64,000 nt of DNA, from contig NZ_JAHFZF010000013.1 in the NCBI RefSeq assembly GCF_018619435.1, forward strand, positions 44,246 through 108,245, given 5' to 3'. The DNA comes from Rhodoferax sp. U11-2br. GTDB taxonomy: Bacteria; Pseudomonadota; Gammaproteobacteria; Burkholderiales; Burkholderiaceae_C. The notes under the pieces are model-generated. The model saw nothing but the letters and a program-made list of their open reading frames with translations. It had not been told where the DNA came from and searched no databases. The position numbers were made by a program, and so were the translations under genes. This document shows, one piece after another, positions 18,166 to 32,028 of this stretch (the first letter of the stretch is position 1; every line of letters starts with the position of its first letter).

Positions 18166-19743
18166 TCACTTCTTTTTGGCTGGCGCCGCTTTCGTGGGCG
18201 CTACAACTGCTTTTTTGCGCGCTGGCACCTTGGCGGCTTTTTTGGCGCTGCTTCCCGGTGATGAGCGTGCGGCTTTGCTTGACGGTGCCGCCCTCACGGC
18301 CCGACTCGCGCGTGCGGGCAAATACACCACCACTTTTTGTCCGGCCTTGAAGACGGCTGACGCGCTGATGTTGTTCCAGCGCGCGACTTCCGCCACGTTC
18401 AGACCATAACGTTTGGCCAGGGAGGCCACACTGTCTTTTTTGCCGGCTTTGACACTGGTCTTTCGCAGCACCACCTCGGGCGCCAGCGACAGCTGGCCGT
18501 TATCGGCCACATGGTTGCTCACATCATTGAGCACACTGCTGTCACGGCGCACCAGCAAGGTCGAGCCGGCACGGATCAGCATGCGGCCCTTGATGTTGTT
18601 GACCTCGCGCAGCTCGTTCTCTGACATGTTGAAGCGGTTGGCGGCGTCAGCAGGTTTGAGGGTCGCGGGTGCAATCCAGGCCGTCCAGCTGGCCAGACCA
18701 CTGCCACCATAGGCCTCTAGGTTGGCTTGAAACACCTCGGCGTTGTCCCAGGGCAGCAGGATGCTGGGTGTGCCTGCTGCCAGCAGCACCGGTTTGGAAG
18801 CCGACGGGTTGAGCGCCCGGAAGTCGTTCAAAGGCACCCCGGCCAGTTTGGCTGCCAGCGCCACATCGATGTCGCGGCGAATTTCCACCGTTTGGAAATA
18901 CGGATGGTTGCCAATGGCGGGCAAACGTGTGTTGAATTTGTCCGGGTCGGTCACGATGTTTTTAACGGCCTGCAGCTTGGGCACATAAAACTGCGTTTCC
19001 ATCGGCATCTTGAGGTCGAGGTAGCTGGTGCCCAGGCCCAGCTTTTTGTTTTTGGCAATGGCCCGGGAGACACTGCCTTCGCCCCAGTTGTAGGCGGCAA
19101 GTGCCAAGTGCCAGTCACCAAACATGCCGTACAGACGTTGCAGGTAGTCCAGCGCGGCGCGGGTGGAGGCCAGCACATCACGACGCTCGTCACGAAACAT
19201 GTTTTGCTTGAGTTCGAAGTATTTGCCGGTGGCGGGCATGAACTGCCACATGCCGGCAGCGCGCGCGCTGGAGACCGCCTGCGGGTTGAACGCGCTTTCA
19301 ATAAAGGGCAGCAGGGCCAGCTCGGTGGGCATGCCGCGCCGCTCCAGTTCTTCCACAATGTAGAACAGGTACTTGCCACCCCTGTCGGTCATGCGTTGCA
19401 CATAGTCGGGCCGGGTGGCGTACCACTGTTCGCGGTCACGTACTAGGTCGTTGTCGAGCTCGGGCATGGCAAACCCGAGGCGGATGCGGTCCCACATGTC
19501 GGCGGGTGGGGTCAGCGCGTGCACCGGCAAGGCATTCAGAGTCAGGCTTGGCAGGGCACGCAAACCGCCGCTGGGGTAGACCGGGTTGCGCAATCCGGGG
19601 GCGCTGTTGTCGCTACGTACGCCTGGTGCACTGGGTGAGGTGGCCAGGGTGTAGGTGTCTGGTTGGCCACTTGGGGTGGTGCTGGCACAGCCCACCAGCA
19701 CAAGACAAAGCAGCAGCGCTGCCGATTTCAAAAAATGTGTCAA
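18166..19743 (-). CDS. mltD: MltD-type membrane-bound lytic murein transglycosylase with LysM motifs
   Basis: A peptidoglycan-cleaving outer-membrane lipoprotein of 525 residues. It has a signal peptide with lipobox LVGC. The SLT domain has catalytic Glu in LLPFIESAFNPQA and the conserved SSARAAGMWQFMPATGKYF and AYNWGEGSVSRAI. At least one clear LysM-like repeat near the C-terminus (VKAGKKDSVASLAKRYGLNV) binds peptidoglycan. The tail is rich in Lys/Ala (KKAAKVPARKKAVVAPTK). The start is a TTG at 19743 overlapping the gloB stop; a second TTG at 19731 is possible. It is co-oriented with gloB. Confidence 0.88.
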   Translation of the reverse strand: MTHFLKSAALLLCLVLVGCASTTPSGQPDTYTLATSPSAPGVRSDNSAPGLRNPVYPSGGLRALPSLTLNALPVHALTPPADMWDRIRLGFAMPELDNDLVRDREQWYATRPDYVQRMTDRGGKYLFYIVEELERRGMPTELALLPFIESAFNPQAVSSARAAGMWQFMPATGKYFELKQNMFRDERRDVLASTRAALDYLQRLYGMFGDWHLALAAYNWGEGSVSRAIAKNKKLGLGTSYLDLKMPMETQFYVPKLQAVKNIVTDPDKFNTRLPAIGNHPYFQTVEIRRDIDVALAAKLAGVPLNDFRALNPSASKPVLLAAGTPSILLPWDNAEVFQANLEAYGGSGLASWTAWIAPATLKPADAANRFNMSENELREVNNIKGRMLIRAGSTLLVRRDSSVLNDVSNHVADNGQLSLAPEVVLRKTSVKAGKKDSVASLAKRYGLNVAEVARWNNISASAVFKAGQKVVVYLPARASRAVRAAPSSKAARSSPGSSAKKAAKVPARKKAVVAPTKAAPAKKK

Positions 19744-20507
19744 AACTGATTTTTCCAGGTTCGCAGCGCCGCAAACACACGCACCGGGTCAAGGGCGGTG
19801 GCGTCAAATTGCTGCACGGCGCGGATCACACTGGGGAGGTGTGTCCGCAAAAAAGGGTTGATGGCTTTTTCCAGACCGATGCTCGAAGGTAGGCTGGGCA
19901 AGTGCTGTTCACGCAGCGTTTGGACGGTGGCCTGGTGGTTGAGCACGTCCTGGTTACTGGGCTCAACGGCATGTGCAAAGACCAGCCCACTGGCCGTGTA
20001 CTCATGGGCGCAGCACACCCGCGTGTTGTCCGGCAAGGCGGCCAGTTTGCCCAGCGAGTTGAGCATTTGTGCAGGAGTGCCTTCAAACAGGCGTCCACTG
20101 CCTGCGCTGAACAAGGTGTCACCACAGAACAGCAGCGGGTCCTGGCCCTCGGGCTCGGTGTAGAAGGCAATGTGGCCAGCGGTGTGTCCGGGCACGTCGA
20201 TCAACCGCAGGCGCCAACCCAGCAACTCAACCACATCACCACCCGACAGGCGTGTCAGCGGTTCAGGCATTTGCTCTAGCATGGGGCCAAACACCCGCGC
20301 GCCGGTCGCCTCGCGCAGTTCGGCCACGCCGCCGGTGTGATCATGGTGGTGGTGCGTGACTAGAATCGCCTCGAGTTGGACATCCAGATCTTGAATTGCC
20401 TCAAAAACAACCTGGGCATCGCCGGGGTCCACCACCAGGGCACGCTGTCCATCGTGCAGCATCCAGATGTAGTTGTCGTTGAAAGCAGGCAGTGGAATTA
20501 AGTTCAT
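19740..20507 (-). CDS. gloB: Hydroxyacylglutathione hydrolase (glyoxalase II)
   Basis: It cleaves S-lactoylglutathione to lactate and glutathione in methylglyoxal detoxification. The 255-residue metallo-beta-lactamase-fold protein has the dinuclear metal motif THHHHDHTGG near residue 52-61, VPGHTAGHIAFY, the metal-bridging Asp in LLFCGDTLFSAGSGRLFEG, and CAHEYTASGLVFA, all typical of GloB. It begins MNLIPLPAFNDNYIW. Its ATG overlaps the divergent methyltransferase ATG by two bases, and its stop overlaps the mltD start. Confidence 0.94.
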   Translation of the reverse strand: MNLIPLPAFNDNYIWMLHDGQRALVVDPGDAQVVFEAIQDLDVQLEAILVTHHHHDHTGGVAELREATGARVFGPMLEQMPEPLTRLSGGDVVELLGWRLRLIDVPGHTAGHIAFYTEPEGQDPLLFCGDTLFSAGSGRLFEGTPAQMLNSLGKLAALPDNTRVCCAHEYTASGLVFAHAVEPSNQDVLNHQATVQTLREQHLPSLPSSIGLEKAINPFLRTHLPSVIRAVQQFDATALDPVRVFAALRTWKNQF

Positions 20508-21309
20508 GAGCGGTCAAATTATAGGGATGCACGATTGGTTGGCCTCTCCGCCAGGGCAGTACCTGCTGTCCTGGGAGCGGGCGCAAATGGCACAGGCGGT
20601 GGGCAATGTGTTTGGGTTTCACGCGCTGCAACTGGGCTTGCCCGAGCTGGACGCACTCGAAGCCAACCGCATGCCACACCGCTGGCTGGCCACGCAAACC
20701 CCGACAGAAACCAGCATCTTGCCGCAGGAGCCATCCGCCAGCCCACGAGCGGCGCTGGTCACGGATTTTTCAGCCTTGCCGTTCTCGGCCAACAGCCTCG
20801 ATCTGGTGGTGATGCCCCATGCGCTGGAGCTCTCCGCCGATCCACACGGCGTCTTGCGCGAGGTGGCGCGTGTACTGATGCCTGAAGGCCGGGTGGTGAT
20901 TTGTGGACTGAACCCATTAAGTATGTGGGGCTTTTGCCAGCGGCGACCGAACTGGTTCCGCTGGATGGGGGCGCAGCGGCTGCTGCTGCCGTCGGCGGGG
21001 GAATGTATTGGCTATTTGCGCTTGCGTGATTGGTTGAGCCTGCTGAGTCTGGAGATCGAAGACAGCCAATTTGGCTGCTATCGGCCCGCCTGCTCCAGCC
21101 AGGCCTGGTTGCAGCGCTTCAACTGGATGGACAAGGCGGGTGCGCGCTGGTGGCCGATACTGGGCTCGGTGTACTGTCTGGTGGCGGTCAAGCGGGTGCG
21201 TGGCATGACCTTGATCAACCCGGCCCGAAAGGCCGTCAGACGCTTGGCGGTTGCTCCTGTTACTGTAGCTAATAGCTCAGGTAACATAAGGTCTACAGGC
21301 CAAAAATGA
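20506..21309 (+). CDS. SAM-dependent methyltransferase (class I, Methyltransf_11-like)
   Basis: A 267-residue protein (a shorter version from the ATG at 20527 would begin MHDWLASPPGQYLL). The first SAM-binding strand is degenerate. The acidic motif TDFSALPFSANSLDLVVMPH and HGVLREVARVLMPEGRVVICG are clear. It lies between gloB (divergent) and rnhA as in many Burkholderiales; its substrate is unknown. The last 15 residues (VANSSGNIRSTGQK) are encoded by a copy of the dispersed repeat, so the original C-terminus has probably been replaced. Confidence 0.8.
   Translation: MSGQIIGMHDWLASPPGQYLLSWERAQMAQAVGNVFGFHALQLGLPELDALEANRMPHRWLATQTPTETSILPQEPSASPRAALVTDFSALPFSANSLDLVVMPHALELSADPHGVLREVARVLMPEGRVVICGLNPLSMWGFCQRRPNWFRWMGAQRLLLPSAGECIGYLRLRDWLSLLSLEIEDSQFGCYRPACSSQAWLQRFNWMDKAGARWWPILGSVYCLVAVKRVRGMTLINPARKAVRRLAVAPVTVANSSGNIRSTGQK
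21262..21309 (+). repeat. Dispersed repeat copy forming the methyltransferase 3' end
   Basis: Forward-oriented copy: TGTAGCTAATAGCTCAGG, then AACATAAGGTCTACAGGC and CAAAAATGA. The final TGA is the methyltransferase stop. The left arm is eroded (AGCTC in place of GCCCTT). Confidence 0.65.
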
Positions 21310-21339
21310 CACATAAACCTAAACACATGGGCAAACACA

Positions 21340-21789
21340 TTGAACAGCATTGATATTTATACCGACGGCGCCTGCAAGGGCAACCCCGGCCCGGGCGGCT
21401 GGGGCGCGTTGCTGAAGTCGCCAGAGGCGCAAAAAGAATTGTGTGGCGGTGAACTCGACACCACCAACAACCGCATGGAGATGATGGCGGTGATCGAGGC
21501 CTTGTCGGCGCTCAAGCGCCCTTGCAAGATCACGCTGCATGTGGACAGCCAGTATGTGCTCAAAGGCATGACCGAGTGGCTGCCGGGCTGGAAAGCACGC
21601 GGCTGGAAAACCGCCACCAAGGCACCGGTCAAAAATGTTGATCTGTGGCAACGGCTGGATGCTTTGGTGAATGGCGGTGCTCATCAGATCGAGTGGCGCT
21701 GGGTGCGTGGTCATAATGGTCACCCGGGTAACGAGCGAGCCGATGAACTTGCAAATCGGGGGGTCGATATGGCGCTGCAAAAGCGCTGA
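21340..21789 (+). CDS. rnhA: Ribonuclease HI
   Basis: It degrades RNA in RNA-DNA hybrids. It has 149 residues with all catalytic acids in place: [47 protein letters not shown] and [11 protein letters not shown]. The only start in frame close to the conserved N-terminus is TTG at 21340. The frame is closed by TGA at 21307 and no Shine-Dalgarno site is evident. The repeat immediately upstream may have removed a better start region. It is 30 bases after the methyltransferase. Confidence 0.93.
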   Translation: MNSIDIYTDGACKGNPGPGGWGALLKSPEAQKELCGGELDTTNNRMEMMAVIEALSALKRPCKITLHVDSQYVLKGMTEWLPGWKARGWKTATKAPVKNVDLWQRLDALVNGGAHQIEWRWVRGHNGHPGNERADELANRGVDMALQKR

Positions 21790-21807
21790 TCACACGGAGG
21801 CACTTGA

Positions 21808-23361
21808 ATGTTGAAACTGACGTCGATGAGCATCGCCCGTCGCTTGACCTGGCTGATTGCCAGTGCCATGTTGGGTCTGGTGTTGCTGGCGAGTGTGTTC
21901 CTGTGGTCTGAACGCGCCCTGATCCTGGAGGAACGCCAGGCGGCTGTGCGCCAAACGGTCGAGATTGCACAGGGGGTGTTGACGCATTTTCATGGTCTGG
22001 AAACACAGGGCAAGCTGCCGCCGGACGAGGCCAAACGGCAGGCCATCGAGATGCTGCGCAAGCTGCGCTACAGCGGCGCCGAGTATTTCTGGATCAACGA
22101 CATGCATCCGAACATCGTGCTGCACCCGATCAAGCCCGAACTCGAAGGCAAAGACGTCAGCAACCTGAAAAGTCCCACGGGACAGTTGATTTTTGTGGAC
22201 TTTGTCAATCAGGTTAAAACCGGTGGGGATGGTTTTGTGTCTTATGTCTGGCCCAAACCAGGCAATACCGAACCGGTGCCGAAAATTTCTTACGTCAAGG
22301 GTTTTGAGCCGTGGGGCTGGGTGATTGGCTCCGGGGTCTATGTCGAAAATGTCGATGCTGCGGTCTGGCGTCGGACCACCGGTTTCGCCGGTGGCACCCT
22401 GCTGCTGCTGGGTCTGCTGGGTGCTTTGGGTCTGCTGATTTCGCGCAGCATCCAACGCCAACTGGGTGGTGAACCCAGCTATGTCAGCGCCTTGACACAA
22501 CGCATTGCCCAAGGTGACCTAGCGATGCACATTGACTTGAAGCCCAACGACAGCAGCAGCATGTTGTTTCACATTGGTGCCATGCGCGATACCTTCGCCA
22601 CCATTGTGCGCGAGGTCCGTGAGGGCTCTGAAAGTGTCGCCACCGCCAGCGCCGAGATTGCCCATGGCAACCACGACTTGTCGGCGCGCACCGAATCCCA
22701 GGCCAGCTCGCTGGAGCAAACGGCTGCCAGCATGGAGCAGCTCAACGGCACCGTGCAGCACAACGCTGACAGCGCCGCTCAGGCCAGCCAGATGGCAGTG
22801 CAAGCCAGCAGCGTGGCGGTGCAGGGTGGGCAGGTGGTGGCCGAAGTGGTTGACACCATGCGCGGCATCAATGAGGCGTCGCGCCGGATCGGCGACATCA
22901 TCGGCGTGATTGACGGTATCGCCTTCCAGACCAATATCCTTGCCTTGAACGCGGCCGTGGAAGCGGCACGTGCCGGTGAGCAGGGCCGTGGATTTGCCGT
23001 GGTTGCCTCTGAGGTGCGATCGCTGGCCGGGCGCAGTGCCGCAGCCGCCAAAGAAATCAAGACCCTGATCGATGCCAGCGTGGAACGCGTGGCCAGTGGC
23101 ACTGCCTTGGTGGATCAAGCGGGCAGCACCATGACCGAGGTGGTCAGCAGCATTTCCCGACTGGTCGATGTGATGGGTGAGATCAGTGCAGCCAGCCGCC
23201 AGCAAAGCCTGGGTGTGTCGCAGGTGGGTGAGGCGGTTACGCAAATGGACCAAGTGACGCAGCAAAACGCGGCCTTGGTCGAGGAAATGGCCGCTGCCGC
23301 CAGCGGCTTGAAATCCCGTGCAAGTGACCTGGTGCAGATCGTGGCGCTGTTCAAGCTTTGA
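21808..23361 (+). CDS. Methyl-accepting chemotaxis protein with a periplasmic single-Cache sensor
   Basis: A 517-residue chemoreceptor. TM1 is at about 12-30. A periplasmic sCache_2-type domain follows ([50 protein letters not shown]), the fold that often binds small carboxylates. TM2 lies near 192-212, then a HAMP domain and the signalling coiled coil with the tip [20 protein letters not shown]. There is no C-terminal CheR/CheB pentapeptide. CGGAGG precedes the ATG. It stands 18 bases after rnhA, without che genes nearby. Confidence 0.93.
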   Translation: MLKLTSMSIARRLTWLIASAMLGLVLLASVFLWSERALILEERQAAVRQTVEIAQGVLTHFHGLETQGKLPPDEAKRQAIEMLRKLRYSGAEYFWINDMHPNIVLHPIKPELEGKDVSNLKSPTGQLIFVDFVNQVKTGGDGFVSYVWPKPGNTEPVPKISYVKGFEPWGWVIGSGVYVENVDAAVWRRTTGFAGGTLLLLGLLGALGLLISRSIQRQLGGEPSYVSALTQRIAQGDLAMHIDLKPNDSSSMLFHIGAMRDTFATIVREVREGSESVATASAEIAHGNHDLSARTESQASSLEQTAASMEQLNGTVQHNADSAAQASQMAVQASSVAVQGGQVVAEVVDTMRGINEASRRIGDIIGVIDGIAFQTNILALNAAVEAARAGEQGRGFAVVASEVRSLAGRSAAAAKEIKTLIDASVERVASGTALVDQAGSTMTEVVSSISRLVDVMGEISAASRQQSLGVSQVGEAVTQMDQVTQQNAALVEEMAAAASGLKSRASDLVQIVALFKL

Positions 23362-23388
23362 GGAACACGCTTGCGTTGCGGGTATTTC

Positions 23389-23411
23389 AGGGGCAGAGCG
23401 GGTCGGCCCCT
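23389..23411 (+). terminator. Weak hairpin after the chemoreceptor gene
   Basis: AGGGGC and GCCCCT flank an 11-base loop. CATTTG follows rather than a U-run, so termination strength is doubtful. The leader between here and tnaA (23412-23497) has no ATG-initiated short ORF, so no TnaC-type leader peptide is seen. Confidence 0.4.
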
Positions 23412-23497
23412 CATTTGAAATCTGTTGTATTTAACCGACACCACAGGGTTTAAGCCGGTGCTAACTTCTCGCCTCCATTGACTGAGACGAGCAAAAC

Positions 23498-24874
23498 ATG
23501 CCCAAAACCCTGATCGAACCCTTCCGTATCAAAAGCATTGAACCCATCCGTATGACGACCCGTGAGGAGCGGGTTCAGCTGCTCGAAGCTGCCAAACTCA
23601 ACGTTTTTAAATTGCACGCCGAAGACGTGTTGATCGATTGGCTGACCGACTCCGGCACCGGCGCCATGTCCAGCCGCCAGTGGGGCGCCATCATGGAAGG
23701 CGACGAAAGTTACGCCGGTGCACGCAGCTTCTACCGGCTGGAGAAAGTCATCCAGGACATCACCGGCATGAACTTCTTTGTGCCGACCCACCAAGGCCGG
23801 GCCGCTGAAAAAGTGCTGTTCACCGCCGTATGCAAAAAGGGTGACGTGGTGCCCAACAACTGCCACTTTGACACCACCCGTGCCAACCTGGAGTACCTCG
23901 GTATCGAGGCGCTGGATCTGGTGGTTCCCGAAGGGCTGCAACCCGCCACCATCCATCCATTCAAGGGCAACATCGATCTGGAGCGCGTTGAAGCCTTGCT
24001 GAAAGAACGTGGTGACCAGATCCCGTTTGGCATGATCACCGTCACCAACAACACCGGTGGTGGCCAGCCGGTGGCGATGGCCAACATCCGTGCTTATGCC
24101 GCCTTGCTCAAGAAATACGGCAAGCCTTTCATCATGGACGTGTGCCGTTTCTCGGAAAACGCGATGTTCATCAAGATGCGTGAACCGGGCTACGAAAACA
24201 CCCCGATCAAGGACATCGTGCGTGAGATGTTCAGTTACGCCGACGGTGCGACCATGAGTGCCAAGAAAGACGGCATGGTCAATATTGGCGGTTTCATCGT
24301 GCTGCGCAGCGAGGAGTGGATGGACGCTGTGCGCAACGTGTTGATCATGACCGAAGGGTTTCCCACCTACGGTGGTCTGGCCGGGCGCGACCTGGAAGCG
24401 CTGGCGGTGGGGCTGGAGGAGGGCATGCAGGAAGACTACCTGCGTTACCGACTGCGCACCGCCGAATACCTGGGTGAACGGCTGGAGGCGGCGGGTGTCA
24501 GCTTTGTCAAGCCCACCGGTGGCCACGCGGTCTACATCGACGCACGTACCGTCTTGCCTGATATGCCGGTGGCGCATTACCCTGCCTGGGCTTTGTGCAA
24601 TGCCCTGTACCTCGAGGGCGGCATTCGCGGTGTGGAAATTGGCTCAGTGATGTTTGGCAAACGCCTGGCCGATGGCAAGGAGACCTACCACAGCATGGAG
24701 CTGGTGCGCTTGGCGTTCCCGCGGCGCATGTACACCCAGAGCCACTTTGACTACGCCGCCGAAGTGATTGCCGAGGTGAAGGGCAAAGCCGCCAGCATTC
24801 GTGGTGTGAAGATCACCAAACAGCCGCCCTTTCTGCGTCACTTTACCTGTGAGTGTGGCTGGGTGGACGCCTGA
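23498..24874 (+). CDS. tnaA: Tryptophanase
   Basis: A PLP enzyme splitting tryptophan to indole, pyruvate and ammonia. It has 458 residues, with the PLP lysine in SAKKDGM (about 257) and THQGRAAEK for the phosphate. It belongs to the tryptophanase/tyrosine phenol-lyase family. I favour tryptophanase because sites that differ between the two match TnaA: FDTT rather than FTTT, VEIGS rather than the Arg-containing MERG, and RHFT rather than RFFT near the C-terminus. It ends CECGWVDA, an unusual Cys pair. No tnaB permease or tnaC leader is adjacent. Confidence 0.85.
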   Translation: MPKTLIEPFRIKSIEPIRMTTREERVQLLEAAKLNVFKLHAEDVLIDWLTDSGTGAMSSRQWGAIMEGDESYAGARSFYRLEKVIQDITGMNFFVPTHQGRAAEKVLFTAVCKKGDVVPNNCHFDTTRANLEYLGIEALDLVVPEGLQPATIHPFKGNIDLERVEALLKERGDQIPFGMITVTNNTGGGQPVAMANIRAYAALLKKYGKPFIMDVCRFSENAMFIKMREPGYENTPIKDIVREMFSYADGATMSAKKDGMVNIGGFIVLRSEEWMDAVRNVLIMTEGFPTYGGLAGRDLEALAVGLEEGMQEDYLRYRLRTAEYLGERLEAAGVSFVKPTGGHAVYIDARTVLPDMPVAHYPAWALCNALYLEGGIRGVEIGSVMFGKRLADGKETYHSMELVRLAFPRRMYTQSHFDYAAEVIAEVKGKAASIRGVKITKQPPFLRHFTCECGWVDA

Positions 24875-24884
24875 ACCAGACGGG

Positions 24885-24900
24885 GGCCACAGCTGTGGCC
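24885..24900. terminator. Perfect palindrome between convergent tnaA and the TauE gene
   Basis: GGCCACAGCTGTGGCC is a 16-base perfect palindrome 10 bases after the tnaA stop. It lies between two convergent genes. It lacks a U-tract, so it is only a candidate bidirectional terminator. Confidence 0.4.
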
Positions 24901-24951
24901 TTCACCGAGACAAGTGCGTGACCTACCTGATACCAGCAATGGGGCCACGCC

Positions 24952-25770
24952 TTACCAGCTGACCACCGCGCGGTACAACATGTAAGTCGCCAGCAGGTAC
25001 AAGACGCTGGCAAACACCCGTTTGAGACGTTTGACAGGCAGTTTGTGGGCCGCTGCCGCACCCAAGGGTGCGGTCAGGATGCTGCAACTGGCAATCACCA
25101 CCAGAGCGGGAAACCAGATGTACCCCAGGGAATAAGGGGGCAGTTGGGCCACACCAGAGCCGCTCACCACAAAACCCAGTGCATTGGCCAGGGCGATGGG
25201 AAAACCCAGGGCGGCCGAGGTGGCCACCGCCGCGTGAATGGGCACATTGCACCAGGTCATGAAAGGCACGCTGACAAAACCACCACCAGCCCCGACCAGC
25301 CCTGACAAAAAGCCAATCACCGAACCGGTACCTAGCAAACCCATCGGCCCGGGTACCGAGCGGCTTGGTGCAGGCTTTTTGTCCAGAAACATCTGGGTGG
25401 CGGAAAATCCCACAAACAAGGCAAAAACCAAGGCCAAGGTCGAGCCCTTCAGAACGGCAAAGACACCGATGCTGGCGATACCCGCGCCCAGAACAATGCC
25501 TGGCGCCAGGCTTTTGACCAAATCCCAGCGGATGGCACCACGTTTGTGGTGCGCACGCAAGCTCGACACGGAGGTGAAAACGATGGTAGCCATGGAGGTG
25601 GCAATGGCCATCTTGATGGACAGCTGCGGGTCTACACCCTGGCTGGAGAGAATGGCTGTGACAAACGGCACCATGATCATGCCGCCACCAATCCCAAGCA
25701 ACCCCGCCAAAAAGCCCGAGATCAGACCCAGCAGGCCTAGGGCAAGAATCAGGGAGGGTTCAAAGTGCAT
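24952..25770 (-). CDS. TauE/SafE family membrane exporter
   Basis: A 272-residue protein with about eight hydrophobic segments in two homologous halves. Each half carries the family glycine-rich motif: LAGLLGIGGGMIMVPFV early and LSGLVGAGGGFVSVPFM in the middle. Members move sulfur-containing anions such as sulfite or sulfoacetate, but most are uncharacterised and the substrate here is unknown. I start at the ATG at 25770 (MHFEPSLILALG); a GTG at 25803 is in frame. It is convergent with tnaA. Confidence 0.85.
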   Translation of the reverse strand: MHFEPSLILALGLLGLISGFLAGLLGIGGGMIMVPFVTAILSSQGVDPQLSIKMAIATSMATIVFTSVSSLRAHHKRGAIRWDLVKSLAPGIVLGAGIASIGVFAVLKGSTLALVFALFVGFSATQMFLDKKPAPSRSVPGPMGLLGTGSVIGFLSGLVGAGGGFVSVPFMTWCNVPIHAAVATSAALGFPIALANALGFVVSGSGVAQLPPYSLGYIWFPALVVIASCSILTAPLGAAAAHKLPVKRLKRVFASVLYLLATYMLYRAVVSW

Positions 25771-25814
25771 TGGCCATATCAAAAAAGGTGTCTGCCGTGG
25801 CACCAGACCGGCAT

Positions 25815-25832
25815 CCTGAACCGGGGTTCAGG
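25815..25832. other. Hairpin/palindrome upstream of the TauE gene
   Basis: CCTGAACC and GGTTCAGG flank two bases. It lies about 45 bases before the TauE start and could be an operator or a leader hairpin. The remaining stretch to 26065 (ftsB end) has no gene that I can support. Confidence 0.4.
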
Positions 25833-26065
25833 TGGGCGAGGTCAGCGTCGTCTTGGGTTCATCTAACGCGAGATGATCACGCCAACAACACAATGTTCCA
25901 AGCCCTGGCTCAATGAGCATTGGTTCAAGGAATATACAGCCCAGCGAACACGACAGACGGCCCCATTGTAGGCGGCGATGTGGGGTCAACACGCAGTGAG
26001 AGGGATTTTTGTGGCGAGGGGCTGGAAGTCAGCCTGCCTTTCGTTCAAGGCCGAGCGGGTCGGTC

Positions 26066-26341
26066 TCAACGCGACATCTGTACATAGATCTCGTTGGTTT
26101 TCACCATGCCCAGTTCCATCCGGGCCTTTTCTTCAACCATTTCGAGGCCTTCCTTGAGGTCTTGCACCTCGGCCTCCAGCTGGCTGTTGGCCTGCTGGAA
26201 CTGCTCATTTTTCTGAAGCTGGTCGCTCAGGTCGGCGCGTAATTGCGCCACCTTGGGCAAACTGCCCCGGCCCAACCACAGCTGCGCGTGCAACAGCAGC
26301 AGCAGCGTGATCAGCAGGGTCGGGACGAGGCGTCTGCCCAC
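26066..26341 (-). CDS. ftsB: Cell division protein FtsB (septum formation initiator family)
   Basis: A 91-residue bitopic protein of the FtsQ-FtsB-FtsL complex. One N-terminal membrane segment (VPTLLITLLLLLHAQLWL) is followed by a periplasmic coiled coil (residues 30-75, rich in Q, E and L) and the C-terminal EEKARMELGMVKTNEIYV. That end matches the FtsB pattern of an acidic turn and the 'ArxxLGmv..gE' motif. It is nine bases downstream of eno, an arrangement shared with many proteobacteria. Confidence 0.92.
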   Translation of the reverse strand: MGRRLVPTLLITLLLLLHAQLWLGRGSLPKVAQLRADLSDQLQKNEQFQQANSQLEAEVQDLKEGLEMVEEKARMELGMVKTNEIYVQMSR

Positions 26342-26350
26342 AACTGGCGT

Positions 26351-27646
<1,296 letters not shown>

Positions 27647-27696
27647 TCAGTAGTTAAACACACGGGAAAAGGGGTTATAGATGGGGCGTGATTGAA

Positions 27697-28553
27697 TCAC
27701 GCCGAGAAGTCATTTTCAAGAAAACCATGCTTTTTGGTAACCCGGTCGAGGTCCAACAGGGTTTCCAGCAGGGCTTTCATGTGTTTGAGGGGCACCGCAT
27801 TGGGACCATCGCTCAGGGCTTGCGCCGGGTTCGGGTGGGTTTCCATGAACAGGCCCGCCACACCCACGGCCACGGCTGCGCGTGCCAGCACCGGCACCAT
27901 CTCGCGTTGGCCGCCACTGCTGGTGCCTTGGCCGCCGGGCAGTTGCACCGAGTGGGTGGCATCAAACACCACGGGCGCCTGGGTATCACGCATGATGGCC
28001 AGCGAACGCATGTCGCTCACCAGGTTGTTGTAGCCAAAACTGGCACCACGTTCACAGGCCATGAAGTTGTCCTCCACCAGACCTGCTTCACGTGCGGCTG
28101 CACGGGCTTTGTCGATGACGTTTTTCATGTCACCGGGGGCGAGAAACTGCCCCTTCTTGATGTTCACTGGTTTGCCACTCTGGGCCACAGCGCGGATGAA
28201 ATCGGTCTGGCGGCACAAAAAAGCCGGGGTTTGCAACACATCCACCACCGACGACACCTGGGCGATCTGGTCTTCAGAATGGATGTCGGTGAGCACCGGT
28301 AAACCGAGTTCACGTTTGACCTTGGCCAGAATCTCCAGGCCCTTGTCAATGCCGGGGCCACGGAAGGTGTTGCCGCTGGAACGGTTGGCCTTGTCAAAAC
28401 TGCTTTTGAAAATGAACGGGATGCCCAGGCTGGTCGTGATCTCTTTCAGCGTGCCCGCCGTGTCCATTTGCAATTGCTCGGACTCGATCACACAGGGCCC
28501 GGCGATCAGGAAAAACGGCCGATCCAGGCCAATCTCAAAACCACAGAGTTTCA

Positions 28554-28554
<1 letters not shown>
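27697..28554 (-). CDS. kdsA: 3-deoxy-D-manno-octulosonate 8-phosphate synthase
   Basis: It condenses arabinose 5-phosphate with phosphoenolpyruvate to make KDO-8-P for lipopolysaccharide. It has 285 residues with [45 protein letters not shown] and [11 protein letters not shown]. The Cys in AGPCVIE suggests the metal-dependent class, where this Cys ligates metal; the metal-independent class has Asn there (AGPNVIE). Its ATG shares one base with the pyrG stop. Confidence 0.96.
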
Positions 28555-31544
<2,990 letters not shown>

Positions 31545-31546
31545 AT

Positions 31547-31996
31547 ATGCTAGATATTGATATCAAGATCATCGACCCGCGGCTGGCTGACCAGCTGCCC
31601 ACCTATGCCACACCGGGAAGTGCCGGGCTGGATTTACGCGCCTGTCTGGACGCGCCATTGACTTTGCAACCCAATGCCTGGCAACTGGTGCCCACAGGCA
31701 TGGCGATTTACCTCAAGGACCCGGGCTACGCGGCATTGATCCTGCCGCGCTCGGGTCTGGGTCACAAACATGGCATTGTGTTAGGCAACCTGGTGGGATT
31801 GATTGACAGCGACTACCAGGGGCAGCTGATGGTCAGCGCCTGGAACCGCAGCAGTACTGCGTTCACCATCGAGCCGATGGAGCGTATTGCCCAGCTGGTG
31901 GTGGTGCCGGTGATGCAGGCGCGTTTCAACGTGGTGAACGAGTTTCCCGCCAGCGAACGTGGCGAGGGCGGTTACGGCTCCACCGGCAAAGCCTGA
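31547..31996 (+). CDS. dut: Deoxyuridine 5'-triphosphate nucleotidohydrolase (dUTPase)
   Basis: It hydrolyses dUTP to dUMP, keeping uracil out of DNA and feeding dTMP synthesis. It has 149 residues with the five trimeric dUTPase motifs: [41 protein letters not shown] and the C-terminal [10 protein letters not shown]. The start at 31547 is two bases after the coaBC stop and follows the repeat, so coupled translation is likely. The coaBC-dut pair is common in proteobacteria. Confidence 0.96.
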   Translation: MLDIDIKIIDPRLADQLPTYATPGSAGLDLRACLDAPLTLQPNAWQLVPTGMAIYLKDPGYAALILPRSGLGHKHGIVLGNLVGLIDSDYQGQLMVSAWNRSSTAFTIEPMERIAQLVVVPVMQARFNVVNEFPASERGEGGYGSTGKA

Positions 31997-32028
31997 GTCC
32001 AACAGGCGCTTGCGGGCGCCCTGTGACT

